A stretch of DNA of 64,000 nt from Ferruginibacter sp. GTDB taxonomy: Bacteria; Bacteroidota; Bacteroidia; Chitinophagales; Chitinophagaceae. Location of the stretch: positions 1 through 64,000 of the forward strand of contig JANXXM010000164.1 in assembly GCA_025350645.1 (NCBI GenBank), written 5' to 3'. How positions within the stretch are numbered: position 1 is the stretch's first letter; the number at the start of each line of letters is the position of its first letter. The translations under genes and the position numbers were made by a program. The notes under the pieces are model-generated. The model saw only the letters and a list, made by a program, of their open reading frames with translations, ran no database searches and had not been told where the DNA came from. Shown here piece by piece: positions 46,519-56,029 of this stretch.

Positions 46519-46758
46519 TTACTTTTCGGTCTTGTTGATGTGGGTAATAAACCTGGAAAGTTCAATTCCTATTTCTATTAATTCGTTGTTGTTGGTATTT
46601 CGTCCCGTTGCGTCATAGCCAATATCTTCGGCTATTGCCATAAAAATGGGGTAGTCGTCTAAAGCAGTTTGTTTGGCTAAAAAATATTTTTCAGTGAGTT
46701 CTTCTTTAAACAAATTCACTTTGTCGGTAAAGGTTGTCTGAATCTGATACCATATCAA
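46519..46758 (-). pseudogene. hsdM: 3' fragment of type I DNA methyltransferase gene
   Basis: About 80 codons matching the C-terminal end of HsdM: TEKYFLAKQTALDDYPIFMA then EDIGYDATGRNTNNNELIEI. The frame is closed upstream by a TGA (46770-46768), there is no ATG, and the catalytic NPPF and SAM-binding regions are absent, so the N-terminal 80-85 percent of the gene has been lost. The break lies near 46758-46770. It is followed in the correct order by the Bro-N, GxxExxY and hsdS genes. Confidence 0.8.
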
Positions 46759-46953
46759 AGCTAGATATCAAAATAAAAAATAATGTTTACAAAATAAATA
46801 ATGTAAGCTTTTTATAAAGCTGGTTAGGTGTGGCACTTGTGCTGTTAAATGTAATGGCAAGCAAAAGAGAATTTAACTGGGCTGCCTTATTTTTACTTTA
46901 ATCTTAAAATATTAAATACACTTTTCAAATACAATTTTGGTTAACAACAAAAC

Positions 46954-47625
46954 TTATTTTTCTATTTCCCCCGCCAGTTTCACTATATCCTTTACTTCCA
47001 CAGCATTTTTTTCATGCCCGCTTATAACTGCCTGTATCATGGCGAGCCCCAGTTCTTTTAAAGTAGAAAAATATTTTGGCAAAACTTTTCTAAAAAAAGG
47101 GTATGACCAATTAAAATACTTATAATATTTTAATGTTCTTTTTAAACCTGCTGTAGGCAGCATAAAACCGGGGCGAAAATTATAAACTTTTTTGAAAGGC
47201 AGTTTAATAAGATCGTTTTCTGTTTTGCCTTTTACCCTTGCCCACATACTGCGACCTTTTTCTGTACTGTCTGTACCGGTGCCAGATACGTAACAAAAAT
47301 CCATATCAGTATTATTTGCTGCAGCAATACGGGCAAAGTTCATGGTAAGCGTATAAGTAAATTTATAATACGCCGCCTCTTTAAATCCCACTGAAGATAC
47401 GCCGAGGCAAAAGAAACAGGCATTGTAGCCATGGAGTTGATCTTGTATGCTGGTAAGGTCAAAAAAATCTTTTAAAATAATTTCTTTCAATTTTGGGTGC
47501 ACAATACCACAGGATTTTCTGCCCACAACTAATACTTCGGCTACATGGTTACTTAGCAGGCATTCATGCAAAACACCCTCTCCTACCATACCTGTAGCTC
47601 CTGTTACTATTGCGTTGATTTTCAT
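46954..47625 (-). CDS. NAD(P)-binding Rossmann (atypical SDR) protein
   Basis: 223 aa. VTGATGMVGEGVLHECL is the dinucleotide-binding TGxxGxxG motif; CFFCLGVSSVGF, FCYVSGTGTDST and FRPGFMLPTAGL follow as in NAD(P)H-binding nucleoside-sugar-epimerase-like proteins. The YxxxK catalytic pair of classical SDRs is replaced by S-x-W...K (GRSMWARVKGKTE), as in the atypical group. Substrate unknown. Leftward, between the hsdM fragment and the second PKD gene; a normal chromosomal gene by appearance, marking the right side of the decayed locus. Confidence 0.8.
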   Translation of the reverse strand: MKINAIVTGATGMVGEGVLHECLLSNHVAEVLVVGRKSCGIVHPKLKEIILKDFFDLTSIQDQLHGYNACFFCLGVSSVGFKEAAYYKFTYTLTMNFARIAAANNTDMDFCYVSGTGTDSTEKGRSMWARVKGKTENDLIKLPFKKVYNFRPGFMLPTAGLKRTLKYYKYFNWSYPFFRKVLPKYFSTLKELGLAMIQAVISGHEKNAVEVKDIVKLAGEIEK

Positions 47626-47880
47626 AAAGGCTAAATTAAATTATATCGGTCAAACATTTTGTAATTACTCATACCAAAGCTAAAGTGATCAATTATGCAA
47701 ACACTTATTTAATTTTACCTTCTATGCAATAATAATATATTATATCCTGTTAAAGGTTAAACCAAGCAAAGGGCATAACTTTTGCTAAAGGCACGTTGCA
47801 GGGCAGCAATGCGGTTTTAAAGAGCATCTGTTTTAAGTATTACTCTATTATCCGCATAAACTCCAAAATCAATAGTACGA

Positions 47881-50733
47881 ATGAAGCCTAATTTTATTTA
47901 TTTATTTTTACTTTTTTTTATTGCTTCATATGCACGGGGGCAAACGGCAGATTTTAATTTTACTACTCCCGGTGGTTTATTTTGCAATCCTCAAACAGTT
48001 ACTTTCACGCAAAACTGCACAGGTTCTCCTACAGGTTTTATATGGGATTTTGGTAATGGGCGGGATGGTAACAATCCCACAGAAACATCAGTTTACAATA
48101 CTGCAGGCACCTATACCATAAAACTTACTGCCTTGTTTGATAATGGCGCAGTAAGTATAAGCAAAACCATTACCATCAACCCCACACCTACTGTAACACT
48201 TACTGCCAATACCAATTATTTGTGCCAGCCAGGTGCTGTAAATTTTGTTGCCACGGGCAGTGCCGGTATAGCAAGTTACGACTGGGATTTTGGAGATGGT
48301 ACTCCTCTACAAACCAATGCCGGCAATACACTCAGCCATAGTTATGCAAGCTACAATGGATATACCGCCAGTGTAAAAGCAACTTCTTCATTTGGTTGTA
48401 CGGCAAGTAACTCCTATGCCATACAGGTTAAAAAATTTGATATTACCGGCAGCATTACACCCGCCAGTGGCTGCATACCAGCAAATACTACACTAAGCGT
48501 AACCCCTGTTTTGCCAGCAGGGGATAATGCCCAAAGCTTTGTATGGAATTATGGTGATGGCACACCAAATTTTACAGGAACAGCCAGTACCTCGCCACAC
48601 ACTTATAATATTACAACACCTGTAACAACAGCCAGTGTAAGCATTACCAGTGTGCAGGGTTGTACAAACCAATTTACTTTTTCCGGTGTTGCATTTGGCA
48701 CACCACCCTTTGGTACAACCATTAATACCACTAATAGTCTGGATACTTTTTGCGGTTCTCAAACAATAACCTTTACCGGTAATGCTACCAATGCCAATAG
48801 TTATTTCTGGGATTTTGGAGATGGCACTGCTGCAGGTACATCTGCAGCGAGCATCACCCATAAATACAATACCCTGGGCAATAAACCTGTAACGCTCACC
48901 CCTTCTTTTAATGGCTGTAATGGCATTGTTGCTGGCAAAAATATTTTTATCCGTGGCGTTATTGCTTCATTTATTTATAGCAATACCTGTGGCAATAAAA
49001 ATACTTATGCATTTCAAAATACATCGTTAGGCCCCATTTCTCATTTTGAATGGCGGTTTTCTGATTTACCCGGTTTTGTAGATTCTGTGAATATAAATCC
49101 CACACATAGTTTTCCACCGCAGGGCAGTTTTACAGTTACGCTAAACCTTGTTGATAATACCACAGGCTGTACAGATGTTTTTGTGAGCAATATTTATACA
49201 GCCCGTCCTTCTTTTAGCAGCAATAAAATATCAGTATGTAAAGATAGCGCTATCATTTTCCGTGTATCAAATACTTACTCCTCCGCAGGCGCATATAGCT
49301 ATGAGTTTCATGTAAACGGTGCCACCATACCCAATGGCGGCGATTCCATTTTAAATTATAATTCCAATTACCATGGCACCACAAAAGATTTTGTTGTTAT
49401 AAAAGATAATATCAACACTACCTGCAGCGATACCCTTTATTTAACAGACAGTATAAAAGTAAAAGGACCTGTGCCGGTATTTATAGTACCAGCAAGGCTT
49501 TGCGCAAATAATAGTTATGCAATAACTAATAGCAGCTACCCGTTTTTTGCAGGTGAAAATATTGTGAAATGGAAATGGGATTTTGGTGATAATAAAAAAG
49601 ATTCTGTTCAAAATCCTGCTCCACATTTATATCCTTCATCTGGCGGTACGTTCAATATTGTACTTACCGCTACAGATGCAAATGGCTGTGCACTTAAAAC
49701 CCAGCAAACGGTAATAGTAGATCCGCTGCCACGCATCAGCTCTTTTCCTGCAATAGACACCATTTGTCAAAATAGGGACACTGCCGTTTTGAGAGCCTAC
49801 ACAATAGATACTTTGCTGTGGATACCTGCAACCAATATTAGTTGCACCACCTGCGATACTACAAAAGTATATCCATTAACTACCACGCAATACATAGCAC
49901 AGGCCACCAATAGCTTTGGCTGCAAAAATTTTGATACCAGCCTGGTAAAAGTATATGAGGCCATTAATTTAATTGTTTCCCCGGCAGATACAACGGTATG
50001 CCCCGGCAAGCTGGTACAATATAATCTGAATACTGATGGTATTACTATCTGGAGTCCTTCCCTGTACCTCACTAATACCAATATTAAAAATCCTATTGCC
50101 TATCCAGATAGCTCAATTACCTATACCGTTATTGTAAAAGATTCTGTAGGTTGTTATGCAGATACTGCCCTGGCAAATATTATTACCTATCCTAAACCAA
50201 CTGTAGATGCAGGACCGGATAGAATTGTACCTTATGCCTCCCTTTTTACTATAAGCCCGGCTTACAGTGCAGATGTTATTAAGTATTTGTGGACACCCGC
50301 AGGAGACCTTGCTGCTACTACGTTTGCAGATGCAAGCGGCACTGCATTAAAATCTCAATTATACAATATAGAAGTTACCAATATCAATGGATGCAAAAAC
50401 AGCGATAATATTAATATCATTATTGCCTGCGAATTTAGTAACCTGCTTTTACCTTCTGCATTTACACCAGGTACAGGCTCCATAAACAATTATTTTTATC
50501 CTATTACCCGTGGCTACAAAATCATAAAATCTTTTATTGTATATAACAGGATGGGAAATAAAGTTTTTGAGCGTCAAAATTTTACCCCAAATATTGCCAC
50601 ACTAGGCTGGGATGGCAATATTAAAAGCGATAACAGGGGTGCGGGTACGCAAGCCTTTGTGTGGTACATAGAAGCCGTATGCGATCAGGGACAAACAGTA
50701 GTAAATAAAGGAAGTGTATTGCTTATAAAGTAA
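47881..50733 (+). CDS. PKD-repeat surface protein with T9SS type B sorting domain (copy 2)
   Basis: 950 aa. Signal peptide MKPNFIYLFLLFFIASYARG. PKD-like motifs: FIWDFGNG, YDWDFGDGTP, FVWNYGDGTP, YFWDFGDGTA, FEWRFSDLPG and WKWDFGDNKK. The type B sorting domain is SNLLLPSAFTPGTGSINNYF to VNKGSVLLIK. It aligns with the 40633-43479 protein over the whole length with the same motif order (for example FCNPQTVTFTQNC versus FCSPQRVIFTQNC), so the pair arose by duplication. The 255 bp upstream (47626-47880) shows no other gene and presumably holds its promoter. Confidence 0.9.
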   Translation: MKPNFIYLFLLFFIASYARGQTADFNFTTPGGLFCNPQTVTFTQNCTGSPTGFIWDFGNGRDGNNPTETSVYNTAGTYTIKLTALFDNGAVSISKTITINPTPTVTLTANTNYLCQPGAVNFVATGSAGIASYDWDFGDGTPLQTNAGNTLSHSYASYNGYTASVKATSSFGCTASNSYAIQVKKFDITGSITPASGCIPANTTLSVTPVLPAGDNAQSFVWNYGDGTPNFTGTASTSPHTYNITTPVTTASVSITSVQGCTNQFTFSGVAFGTPPFGTTINTTNSLDTFCGSQTITFTGNATNANSYFWDFGDGTAAGTSAASITHKYNTLGNKPVTLTPSFNGCNGIVAGKNIFIRGVIASFIYSNTCGNKNTYAFQNTSLGPISHFEWRFSDLPGFVDSVNINPTHSFPPQGSFTVTLNLVDNTTGCTDVFVSNIYTARPSFSSNKISVCKDSAIIFRVSNTYSSAGAYSYEFHVNGATIPNGGDSILNYNSNYHGTTKDFVVIKDNINTTCSDTLYLTDSIKVKGPVPVFIVPARLCANNSYAITNSSYPFFAGENIVKWKWDFGDNKKDSVQNPAPHLYPSSGGTFNIVLTATDANGCALKTQQTVIVDPLPRISSFPAIDTICQNRDTAVLRAYTIDTLLWIPATNISCTTCDTTKVYPLTTTQYIAQATNSFGCKNFDTSLVKVYEAINLIVSPADTTVCPGKLVQYNLNTDGITIWSPSLYLTNTNIKNPIAYPDSSITYTVIVKDSVGCYADTALANIITYPKPTVDAGPDRIVPYASLFTISPAYSADVIKYLWTPAGDLAATTFADASGTALKSQLYNIEVTNINGCKNSDNINIIIACEFSNLLLPSAFTPGTGSINNYFYPITRGYKIIKSFIVYNRMGNKVFERQNFTPNIATLGWDGNIKSDNRGAGTQAFVWYIEAVCDQGQTVVNKGSVLLIK

Positions 50734-50741
50734 ATTTTTTC

Positions 50742-51210
50742 TTATCCAATATTAATATTGTTTTCTTTTAAAACTTTCATAAACAATTTAGCTTGTTCGC
50801 TTTTTTAATTTGGAGTATATTCATTAAGAAGATTTTCTGCATCTACTCGGTATGGGAAGTTCTAATTTGTATAAACATTATATGCTTTGCAGGAAAATTG
50901 TAATCCTTTCTTCAGTTCATATTTATCAATATAAATTCTTGCAATGCCATAAAAAGCTTCTGCCTTACTTTGCATTACTTCAAAATTTTTTGTACTCTTC
51001 TATAGCTTTGTCATAACCCTCCATTAATCCTTGTACTACCTGCAAATTCTGTAATAGTTGAAGGTTAGTAGAATCTACATTAGAAGCTTTGTATGCTGCT
51101 GTTAGCGTTCGTAACTGTAGTTTTGGAACTGCAGTATAAAAATGTATGCAATCAAAAATTACAAGCAGTAAGAATATTCTTTTTATTAAATTAATGTTGG
51201 CAAAAATCAT
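50742..51210 (-). pseudogene. Decayed TPR-like protein gene
   Basis: The first frame (ATG 51210, directly after the pgk stop) gives 76 aa ending GYDKAIEEYKKF, then stops at TGA 50982-50980. Removing one A from the A6 run nearby would join it to EVMQSKAEAFYGIARIYIDK and KGLQFSCKAYNVYTN, which ends in TAG 50864-50862. A third frame then encodes NFPYRVDAENLLNEYTPN, a TAA, and KSEQAKLFMKVLKENNINIG to TAA 50744-50742. The three pieces together look like one tetratricopeptide-like protein of about 150 aa with a membrane-type N-terminus. Two frame changes and an internal stop point to genuine decay. Confidence 0.6.
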
Positions 51211-52410
51211 TTATCCATTCACAGCCTCAATGCCAGGTAATATTTTTCCTTCAAAATACTCCAGTAACGCTCCGCCTCCTGTGCTCACATAGCTAACTTT
51301 ATTTGCCAGGTTAAATTTGTTTACCGCAGCTACACTGTCCCCGCCACCTACTAAAGAAAACGCACCATTCTCAGTAGCTTTTGCAATAGCCAGTGCAGTT
51401 TGTTTTGTTCCTGTTTCAAATTTTTCCATTTCAAAAACGCCCATTGGTCCGTTCCATAAAATCGTTTTTGATTTTCCTATTATTTCGCTGAAAATACCAA
51501 TAGCTTTTCCGCCAATATCCAATCCCATCCAGCCATCGGGTATCTGGTCACTGGGTACATCCTGCGTATTTGCATCAGCAGCAAACTTATCTGCAATCAC
51601 GGAATTTTCCGGTAAATGAATACTTACATTTTTTTGTTTTGCTTTTTCTAAAATATCCAATGCGGTCTGCAGGCGATCATCTTCGCAAAGCGAATTTCCT
51701 ATTTTACCGCCGCGAGCTTTTATAAAAGTGTATGCCATGCCTCCGCCAATAATAATATCTGTTACACGTTCCAGTAAATTTTCTATTATTAATATTTTAT
51801 CGGAAACCTTTGCCCCTCCTATAATTGCGCAGAATGGTTTGTCGCTTTGGTGCAGTACTTTTTCTGCACTGGCTACCTCGGCTTCCATGAGCAGGCCAAA
51901 CATTTTATTGGAAGGCTCATAAAATTTTGCAATTACTGCTGTGGAAGCATGTGCCCTGTGTGCTGTACCAAATGCATCGTTTACGTACACATCCCCCAGT
52001 GTACTCAATTTTTTTGCAAATGCTTCATCGCCATTTTCTTCTTCTTTATGAAAACGAAGATTCTCCAGCAACAACACTTCACCCTCACGCAGCATCGTTG
52101 CTGTCATACCCGCCTGTGAGCCTACGCAATCATCTGCAAAAAAAACTTTTGTTTCGCCGCCCAATAATTCATGTAAATGTTTTACCAAATGTTTTAAAGA
52201 AAATTCATCTGTAGGTCCGTCTTTTGGTCTGCCGAGGTGGCTCATTAAAACAACCTTCCCAGCATCTGCCAATATTTTTTTTATGGTAGGAATAGTTGCT
52301 GTCATTCTTGTATCATCAGTAATATTAAATTCCGCATCAAGCGGTACATTAAAATCTACCCGTACAAGTGCAGTGTGTCCTTTAAAATTGAAGTCGGAAA
52401 ATTTGCTCAT
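51211..52410 (-). CDS. pgk: Phosphoglycerate kinase
   Basis: 399 aa. N-terminal [15 protein letters not shown] with the substrate arginine region, [33 protein letters not shown], then the hinge and ATP-binding half with [30 protein letters not shown]-like [12 protein letters not shown] and [13 protein letters not shown] near the C-terminus. Cytosolic glycolysis enzyme forming ATP from 1,3-bisphosphoglycerate. gap lies about 650 bp upstream on the same strand but is separated by a terminator and a toxin-antitoxin remnant. Confidence 0.97.
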   Translation of the reverse strand: MSKFSDFNFKGHTALVRVDFNVPLDAEFNITDDTRMTATIPTIKKILADAGKVVLMSHLGRPKDGPTDEFSLKHLVKHLHELLGGETKVFFADDCVGSQAGMTATMLREGEVLLLENLRFHKEEENGDEAFAKKLSTLGDVYVNDAFGTAHRAHASTAVIAKFYEPSNKMFGLLMEAEVASAEKVLHQSDKPFCAIIGGAKVSDKILIIENLLERVTDIIIGGGMAYTFIKARGGKIGNSLCEDDRLQTALDILEKAKQKNVSIHLPENSVIADKFAADANTQDVPSDQIPDGWMGLDIGGKAIGIFSEIIGKSKTILWNGPMGVFEMEKFETGTKQTALAIAKATENGAFSLVGGGDSVAAVNKFNLANKVSYVSTGGGALLEYFEGKILPGIEAVNG

Positions 52411-52414
52411 AGTA

Positions 52415-52729
52415 TTATTGTGTTGAAATTTCTATTAAGGGATTATTGATTGTCAGAAATAAATTTATAATTTCAGTAAACTTTTTTGAAGTAATATTTT
52501 TAAGTTTTTGTTAGATATGTTTCCAATATTTAGATATAAATTATTGATGGAGCACCTATAATATTTTGATAATTGTAAAAGTCAATATCTTTTGTTGTAA
52601 TAATTATTTTATTATTTGATTATTTTGTAACTGCTGTGTTCAAGCAATAAATCCATCTTTAAGCCAACTTACCATTTGAGGAGGCAGATTTAAATCAATC
52701 CAAAATTCCAGTTCATCAAGCTGCGTCAT
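52415..52729 (-). pseudogene. Degraded PIN-like toxin gene (DUF5615 type)
   Basis: ATG 52729 lies inside the DUF433 gene end (14-bp overlap). It reads MTQLDELEFWIDLNLPPQMV and SWLKDGFIA, then stops (TGA). Further on, KIIITTKDIDFYNYQNIIGA and PSIIYI appear, and after another frame change LNIGNISNKNLKNIT...TEIINLFL to a TAA at 52417-52415. WID-LPP, ITTKDIDF and GNxSN are the usual landmarks of DUF5615 toxins, but about 35 residues between the first two are lost. Size and order fit a dead toxin paired with the intact antitoxin. Confidence 0.6.
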
Positions 52730-52958
52730 TTGCTACAAGTATTATTGTGTGATCCAATTTTATTGCAGCATATGCCAAACATGCAGAGATATCCTCCTTT
52801 TCCAAATATGAAAAATCTTCCAAAATTTCACTCTCAGTCATACCTGAGAAAAGATACCCTAATACATCAGATACTTTAAACCGCATCCCTCTAATTGTAG
52901 GTTTCCCACCCATCAATCCCGGTAAAATAGTTATTCCTTTTAATAATTCTTTTTCCAT
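52716..52958 (-). CDS. DUF433 antitoxin-type protein
   Basis: 80 aa, full length. GITILPGLMGGKPTIRGMR is the DUF433 signature, followed by VSDVLGYLFSGMTESEILED and the DISACLAYAAIK helix, a winged-helix-like domain found in VapB-like antitoxins. It normally neutralises a PIN-like partner encoded just downstream; here that partner is broken, so the antitoxin is orphaned. Strand and overlap follow the usual antitoxin-first order. Confidence 0.85.
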   Translation of the reverse strand: MEKELLKGITILPGLMGGKPTIRGMRFKVSDVLGYLFSGMTESEILEDFSYLEKEDISACLAYAAIKLDHTIILVANDAA

Positions 52959-53009
52959 AAAATTATCATTTATGTAAAGTTACTGTTTAAGCTGTACTTG
53001 TAAAAAACA

Positions 53010-53037
53010 AAAAAGACCTTCCGAAGAAAGTCTTTTT
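53010..53037 (-). terminator. Terminator downstream of gap
   Basis: AAAAAGAC (53010-53017) and GTCTTTTT (53030-53037) pair, with an inner CTT-CCG-AAG. On the minus strand the stem is followed by TTTTTTGTTTTTT. It lies 19 bp after the gap stop codon. Confidence 0.8.
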
Positions 53038-53055
53038 ACATTTATTTTAAAGATT

Positions 53056-54066
53056 TTATTTTATCAATCCTGCAAAATAATTTACTGTTCTCACCAATTG
53101 AGACACATAACTCATTTCATTATCGTACCAGCTTACTGTTTTTACCAGTTGCTTATCGCCAATGGTTTGTACTTTAGTTTGTGTAGCATCAAACAACGAT
53201 CCGAATTTAATTCCAATAACATCGCTGCTCACAATCTCATCTTCGTTATACCCAAAACTTTCGTTGCTTGCGGCTTTCATGGCTGCGTTTACTTCGTCTA
53301 CCGTTACTGTTTTTTCTAAAATAGAATATAATTCAGTTAACGAACCGGTAATTACAGGCACTCTTTGCGCACCGCCATCCAGCTTGCCTTTAAGCTCCGG
53401 AAGCACCAGCCCTATTGCTTTTGCTGCGCCAGTACTATTGGGTACAATATTGGCTGCGGCAGCCCGTGCTCTTCTTAAATCGCCTTTTGGGTGCGGTGCA
53501 TCTAAAGTATTTTGATCGTTGGTATAGGCATGTATAGTACTCATCATACCCGTAATAATCCCAAAATTATCGTTCATTACTTTTGCCATTGGTGCGAGGC
53601 AATTGGTGGTACAACTGGCGCAACTTATAATGGTTTCTGTACCATCTAATATGGCATGGTTTACATTAAATACAACTGTTTTTAAATCGCCAGTAGCCGG
53701 TGCGGATATTACCACTCTTTTAGCACCTGCCGTAATGTGAGCCTGTGCTTTTGCAGCATCAGTAAAAAAACCAGTACTTTCTATTACCACATCTACATCA
53801 TGCGTACCCCATGGAATTTGTGCCGGATCTTTTTGTGCATATATTTTTATTTCGTGGCCATTTACTACTATTGCATTTTCTGTAGAGGTTACCTGCTGCT
53901 CAAACCTGCCTTGCGCACTATCGTACTTTAATAAATGAGCCAGCACGGCCGGGCTTGTTAGATCATTTATGGCAACTACATCTATACCTTCCATATTGTG
54001 TATCTCACGAAAAACCAAACGGCCAATACGACCAAAACCATTAATTGCAACTTTTACTGAACTCAT
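53056..54066 (-). CDS. gap: Glyceraldehyde-3-phosphate dehydrogenase, NAD type
   Basis: 336 aa. NAD-binding [14 protein letters not shown] (8-21), Asp35 in AINDLTSP favouring NAD over NADP, catalytic Cys152 in [13 protein letters not shown] and substrate region [21 protein letters not shown]-terminal [15 protein letters not shown] is normal. Glycolytic enzyme acting just before pgk. Single transcription unit with its own terminator. Confidence 0.98.
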   Translation of the reverse strand: MSSVKVAINGFGRIGRLVFREIHNMEGIDVVAINDLTSPAVLAHLLKYDSAQGRFEQQVTSTENAIVVNGHEIKIYAQKDPAQIPWGTHDVDVVIESTGFFTDAAKAQAHITAGAKRVVISAPATGDLKTVVFNVNHAILDGTETIISCASCTTNCLAPMAKVMNDNFGIITGMMSTIHAYTNDQNTLDAPHPKGDLRRARAAAANIVPNSTGAAKAIGLVLPELKGKLDGGAQRVPVITGSLTELYSILEKTVTVDEVNAAMKAASNESFGYNEDEIVSSDVIGIKFGSLFDATQTKVQTIGDKQLVKTVSWYDNEMSYVSQLVRTVNYFAGLIK

Positions 54067-54245
54067 AATAAAATATTTAAAGTGATTGTTTTTGCGCTGC
54101 GAATTTACAGGTTGTTATTCTCTTTTTTAATTTTAATTTTTTACGTAATAATGATTTTTTTAAAAACGTATATCATATGTAAAGAAAACACACCTGCATA
54201 TATTATTTCCTTACATTTACGTTCTTAACCATAAAACAAAGCAAA

Positions 54246-54851
54246 ATGAAACGTCCCGGATTATTAATTTTATTAGCAGTTGTTGCCATCATACTTTTTA
54301 TGGGCTGCAACGGATACAATGGCCTTGTAAAGCAAGATGAAAGTGTAAAAAAAGCATTCAGCAATGTACAGACGGAATATCAGAACAGGTCTGACCTTGT
54401 AGGTAACCTTGTAAATACAGTAAAAGGTGCTGCCAATTTTGAGCAGAATACATTGACTGCGGTAGTGGAAGCAAGAGCAAAAGCTACTAGCGTAAATATA
54501 AATGCAGATAACCTTACGCCAGAAAAAATTGCGGAGTTTCAGGCTGCGCAGGGGCAGTTATCCGGCTCGCTAAGCAGGCTGCTTGCTACAGTAGAAGCAT
54601 ATCCTACGCTAAAAGCTACAGAAGGTTTTATGAAACTACAAAGCCAGTTGGAAGGAATAGAAAACAACATTAAAAATTCCAGGAAAATTTTTAATGACGA
54701 AATTAATATTTACAATACAAAAGTACGTTCGTTCCCAATGAACATACTCGGTGGTTTGTTTGGTTTTCATGCAAAACAAGGTTTTACTGCAGATGCTGGT
54801 GCTGAGAAAAAAGTAGATGTAAATTTTGATGACCTGAATAAAAAGAAATAA
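54246..54851 (+). CDS. LemA family protein (copy 1)
   Basis: 201 aa. N-terminal membrane helix (LLILLAVVAIILFMG, 5-19) ending in a lipobox-like Cys21, then YNGLVKQDESVKKAFSNVQT and the RSDLVGNLVNTVKG segment that marks LemA, long antiparallel helices, and C-terminal FPMNILGGLFGFHAKQGF. LemA proteins are membrane-anchored helical bundles of unclear function, often next to TPM-domain genes, as here. Start ATG 54246. Confidence 0.9.
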   Translation: MKRPGLLILLAVVAIILFMGCNGYNGLVKQDESVKKAFSNVQTEYQNRSDLVGNLVNTVKGAANFEQNTLTAVVEARAKATSVNINADNLTPEKIAEFQAAQGQLSGSLSRLLATVEAYPTLKATEGFMKLQSQLEGIENNIKNSRKIFNDEINIYNTKVRSFPMNILGGLFGFHAKQGFTADAGAEKKVDVNFDDLNKKK

Positions 54852-54904
54852 TTACTTCTCAATCTATTAAAAGAGACGGAAGGTAAGTGTGTAAATTTTA
54901 GACG

Positions 54905-54961
54905 AAATTATACCGGCGTAAAATAGTTTAGCCTATAGATTATTTCCCTTCGGTATAATTT
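54905..54961 (+). other. Inverted repeat between the two lemA genes
   Basis: AAATTATACCG (54905-54915) and CGGTATAATTT (54951-54961) are exact 11-bp inverse complements around a 35-nt loop which itself holds a short AAATA/TATTT pair. Followed by TTCTATTTTAATTT. Could be a partial terminator or mRNA processing site separating expression of the two copies. Confidence 0.45.
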
Positions 54962-54977
54962 TCTATTTTAATTTCTT

Positions 54978-55571
54978 ATGAATAAGAAAAAATATTCCGG
55001 ATATATTTTTGGTGCCGTATTGATACTATTGGGCATTTTTGTGATAGTAACTTACAATGGTCTTGTAAAAAAAGAGGAGAAGGTTACACAACAATGGAAC
55101 GAAGTGCAGAATGCTTACCAGCGCAGGCTGGATCTTATTCCCAACCTGGTAAATGTGGTAAGCGGCGGGGCGCAATATGAGCAAAATACGCTGCAACAGG
55201 TTATAGAAGCCAGAAGCAGGGCAGCAGCCACAAATGCAGGCGCAGCAACGGTTTCGGCAGAGGGCTTTACTACACAAGGCAAGGCGCAGGATGAGCTTGC
55301 CGGTGCTGCAAACAGGCTGCTCATAAATGTAGAAAAGTATCCGGATATACAAGGCACGAAAGCATTTACCACTTTGCAAACACAACTGGAACGTACAGAA
55401 CTTCGCATAAAAATAGCCCGCAAAGATTTTAATGAATCTGTACAAACGTACAACAGTTCGGTAAGAAGTTTTCCTGTAAGTATGGTTGCAGGTTTGTTTG
55501 GCTTTAAATATAAAAATGGTTTCTCATCAGATGCAGGAGCAGATAAAGCAACAGAAATAAAATTTAAATGA
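54978..55571 (+). CDS. LemA family protein (copy 2)
   Basis: 197 aa. Membrane helix YIFGAVLILLGIFVIVTY (9-26) without a lipobox Cys, then YNGLVKKEEKVTQQWNEVQN, RRLDLIPNLVNVVSGGAQYE and C-terminal FPVSMVAGLFGFKYKNGF. Similar to copy 1 across the whole length with the same landmarks, so the genes are tandem duplicates; the RLDLIPNLV form is closer to typical LemA. Its stop overlaps the TPM gene start by 4 bp (55568-55571). Confidence 0.92.
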   Translation: MNKKKYSGYIFGAVLILLGIFVIVTYNGLVKKEEKVTQQWNEVQNAYQRRLDLIPNLVNVVSGGAQYEQNTLQQVIEARSRAAATNAGAATVSAEGFTTQGKAQDELAGAANRLLINVEKYPDIQGTKAFTTLQTQLERTELRIKIARKDFNESVQTYNSSVRSFPVSMVAGLFGFKYKNGFSSDAGADKATEIKFK

Positions 55572-56029
55572 AGCTATTTCCCTTTTTTAAAAAACCAGCT
55601 TTTTTTACCGATGCCGAAAAACACCGGATTGTAGAAGCTATACGCCATGCAGAGCAGCAAACCAGTGGCGAAGTGCGGGTGTATGTAGAAAGTAAAACCC
55701 CTTATGTGGAAACGATGGACAGGGCAGCAGAGGTTTTCTTTGACCTAAAAATGGACAAGACAGATCACCGGAATGCAGTGCTGCTATATATTGCAACTAC
55801 GCACAAAGAACTGGCGCTTTTTGGTGATGAAGGAATTTATAACCAAACGGGCGAACTCTTTTGGAATAATGCCGTAAAAAAAATGATGAGCGATTTTAAT
55901 GAAGATGATATTTGTGAAGGCATGGTACAGTGTATAAAAATGATTGGCGAAACGCTCAAAGAAAAATTTCCTTATAACAGATCAGAAGATAAAAATGAAT
56001 TGCCTGACGAAATCGTTTTTGGTAAATAA
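55568..56029 (+). CDS. TPM-domain protein without signal peptide
   Basis: 153 aa. A TPM (YgcG/Psb32) phosphatase-like domain: FTDAEKHRIVEAIRHAEQQT, SGEVRVYVESKTPY, RNAVLLYIATTHKELALFGD and the CEGMVQCIKMIGETL helix. It lacks a signal sequence and C-terminal membrane anchor, so it is probably cytoplasmic-face associated. ATGA overlap with lemA copy 2 indicates coupled translation. Biochemical role unknown. Confidence 0.88.
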   Translation: MKLFPFFKKPAFFTDAEKHRIVEAIRHAEQQTSGEVRVYVESKTPYVETMDRAAEVFFDLKMDKTDHRNAVLLYIATTHKELALFGDEGIYNQTGELFWNNAVKKMMSDFNEDDICEGMVQCIKMIGETLKEKFPYNRSEDKNELPDEIVFGK

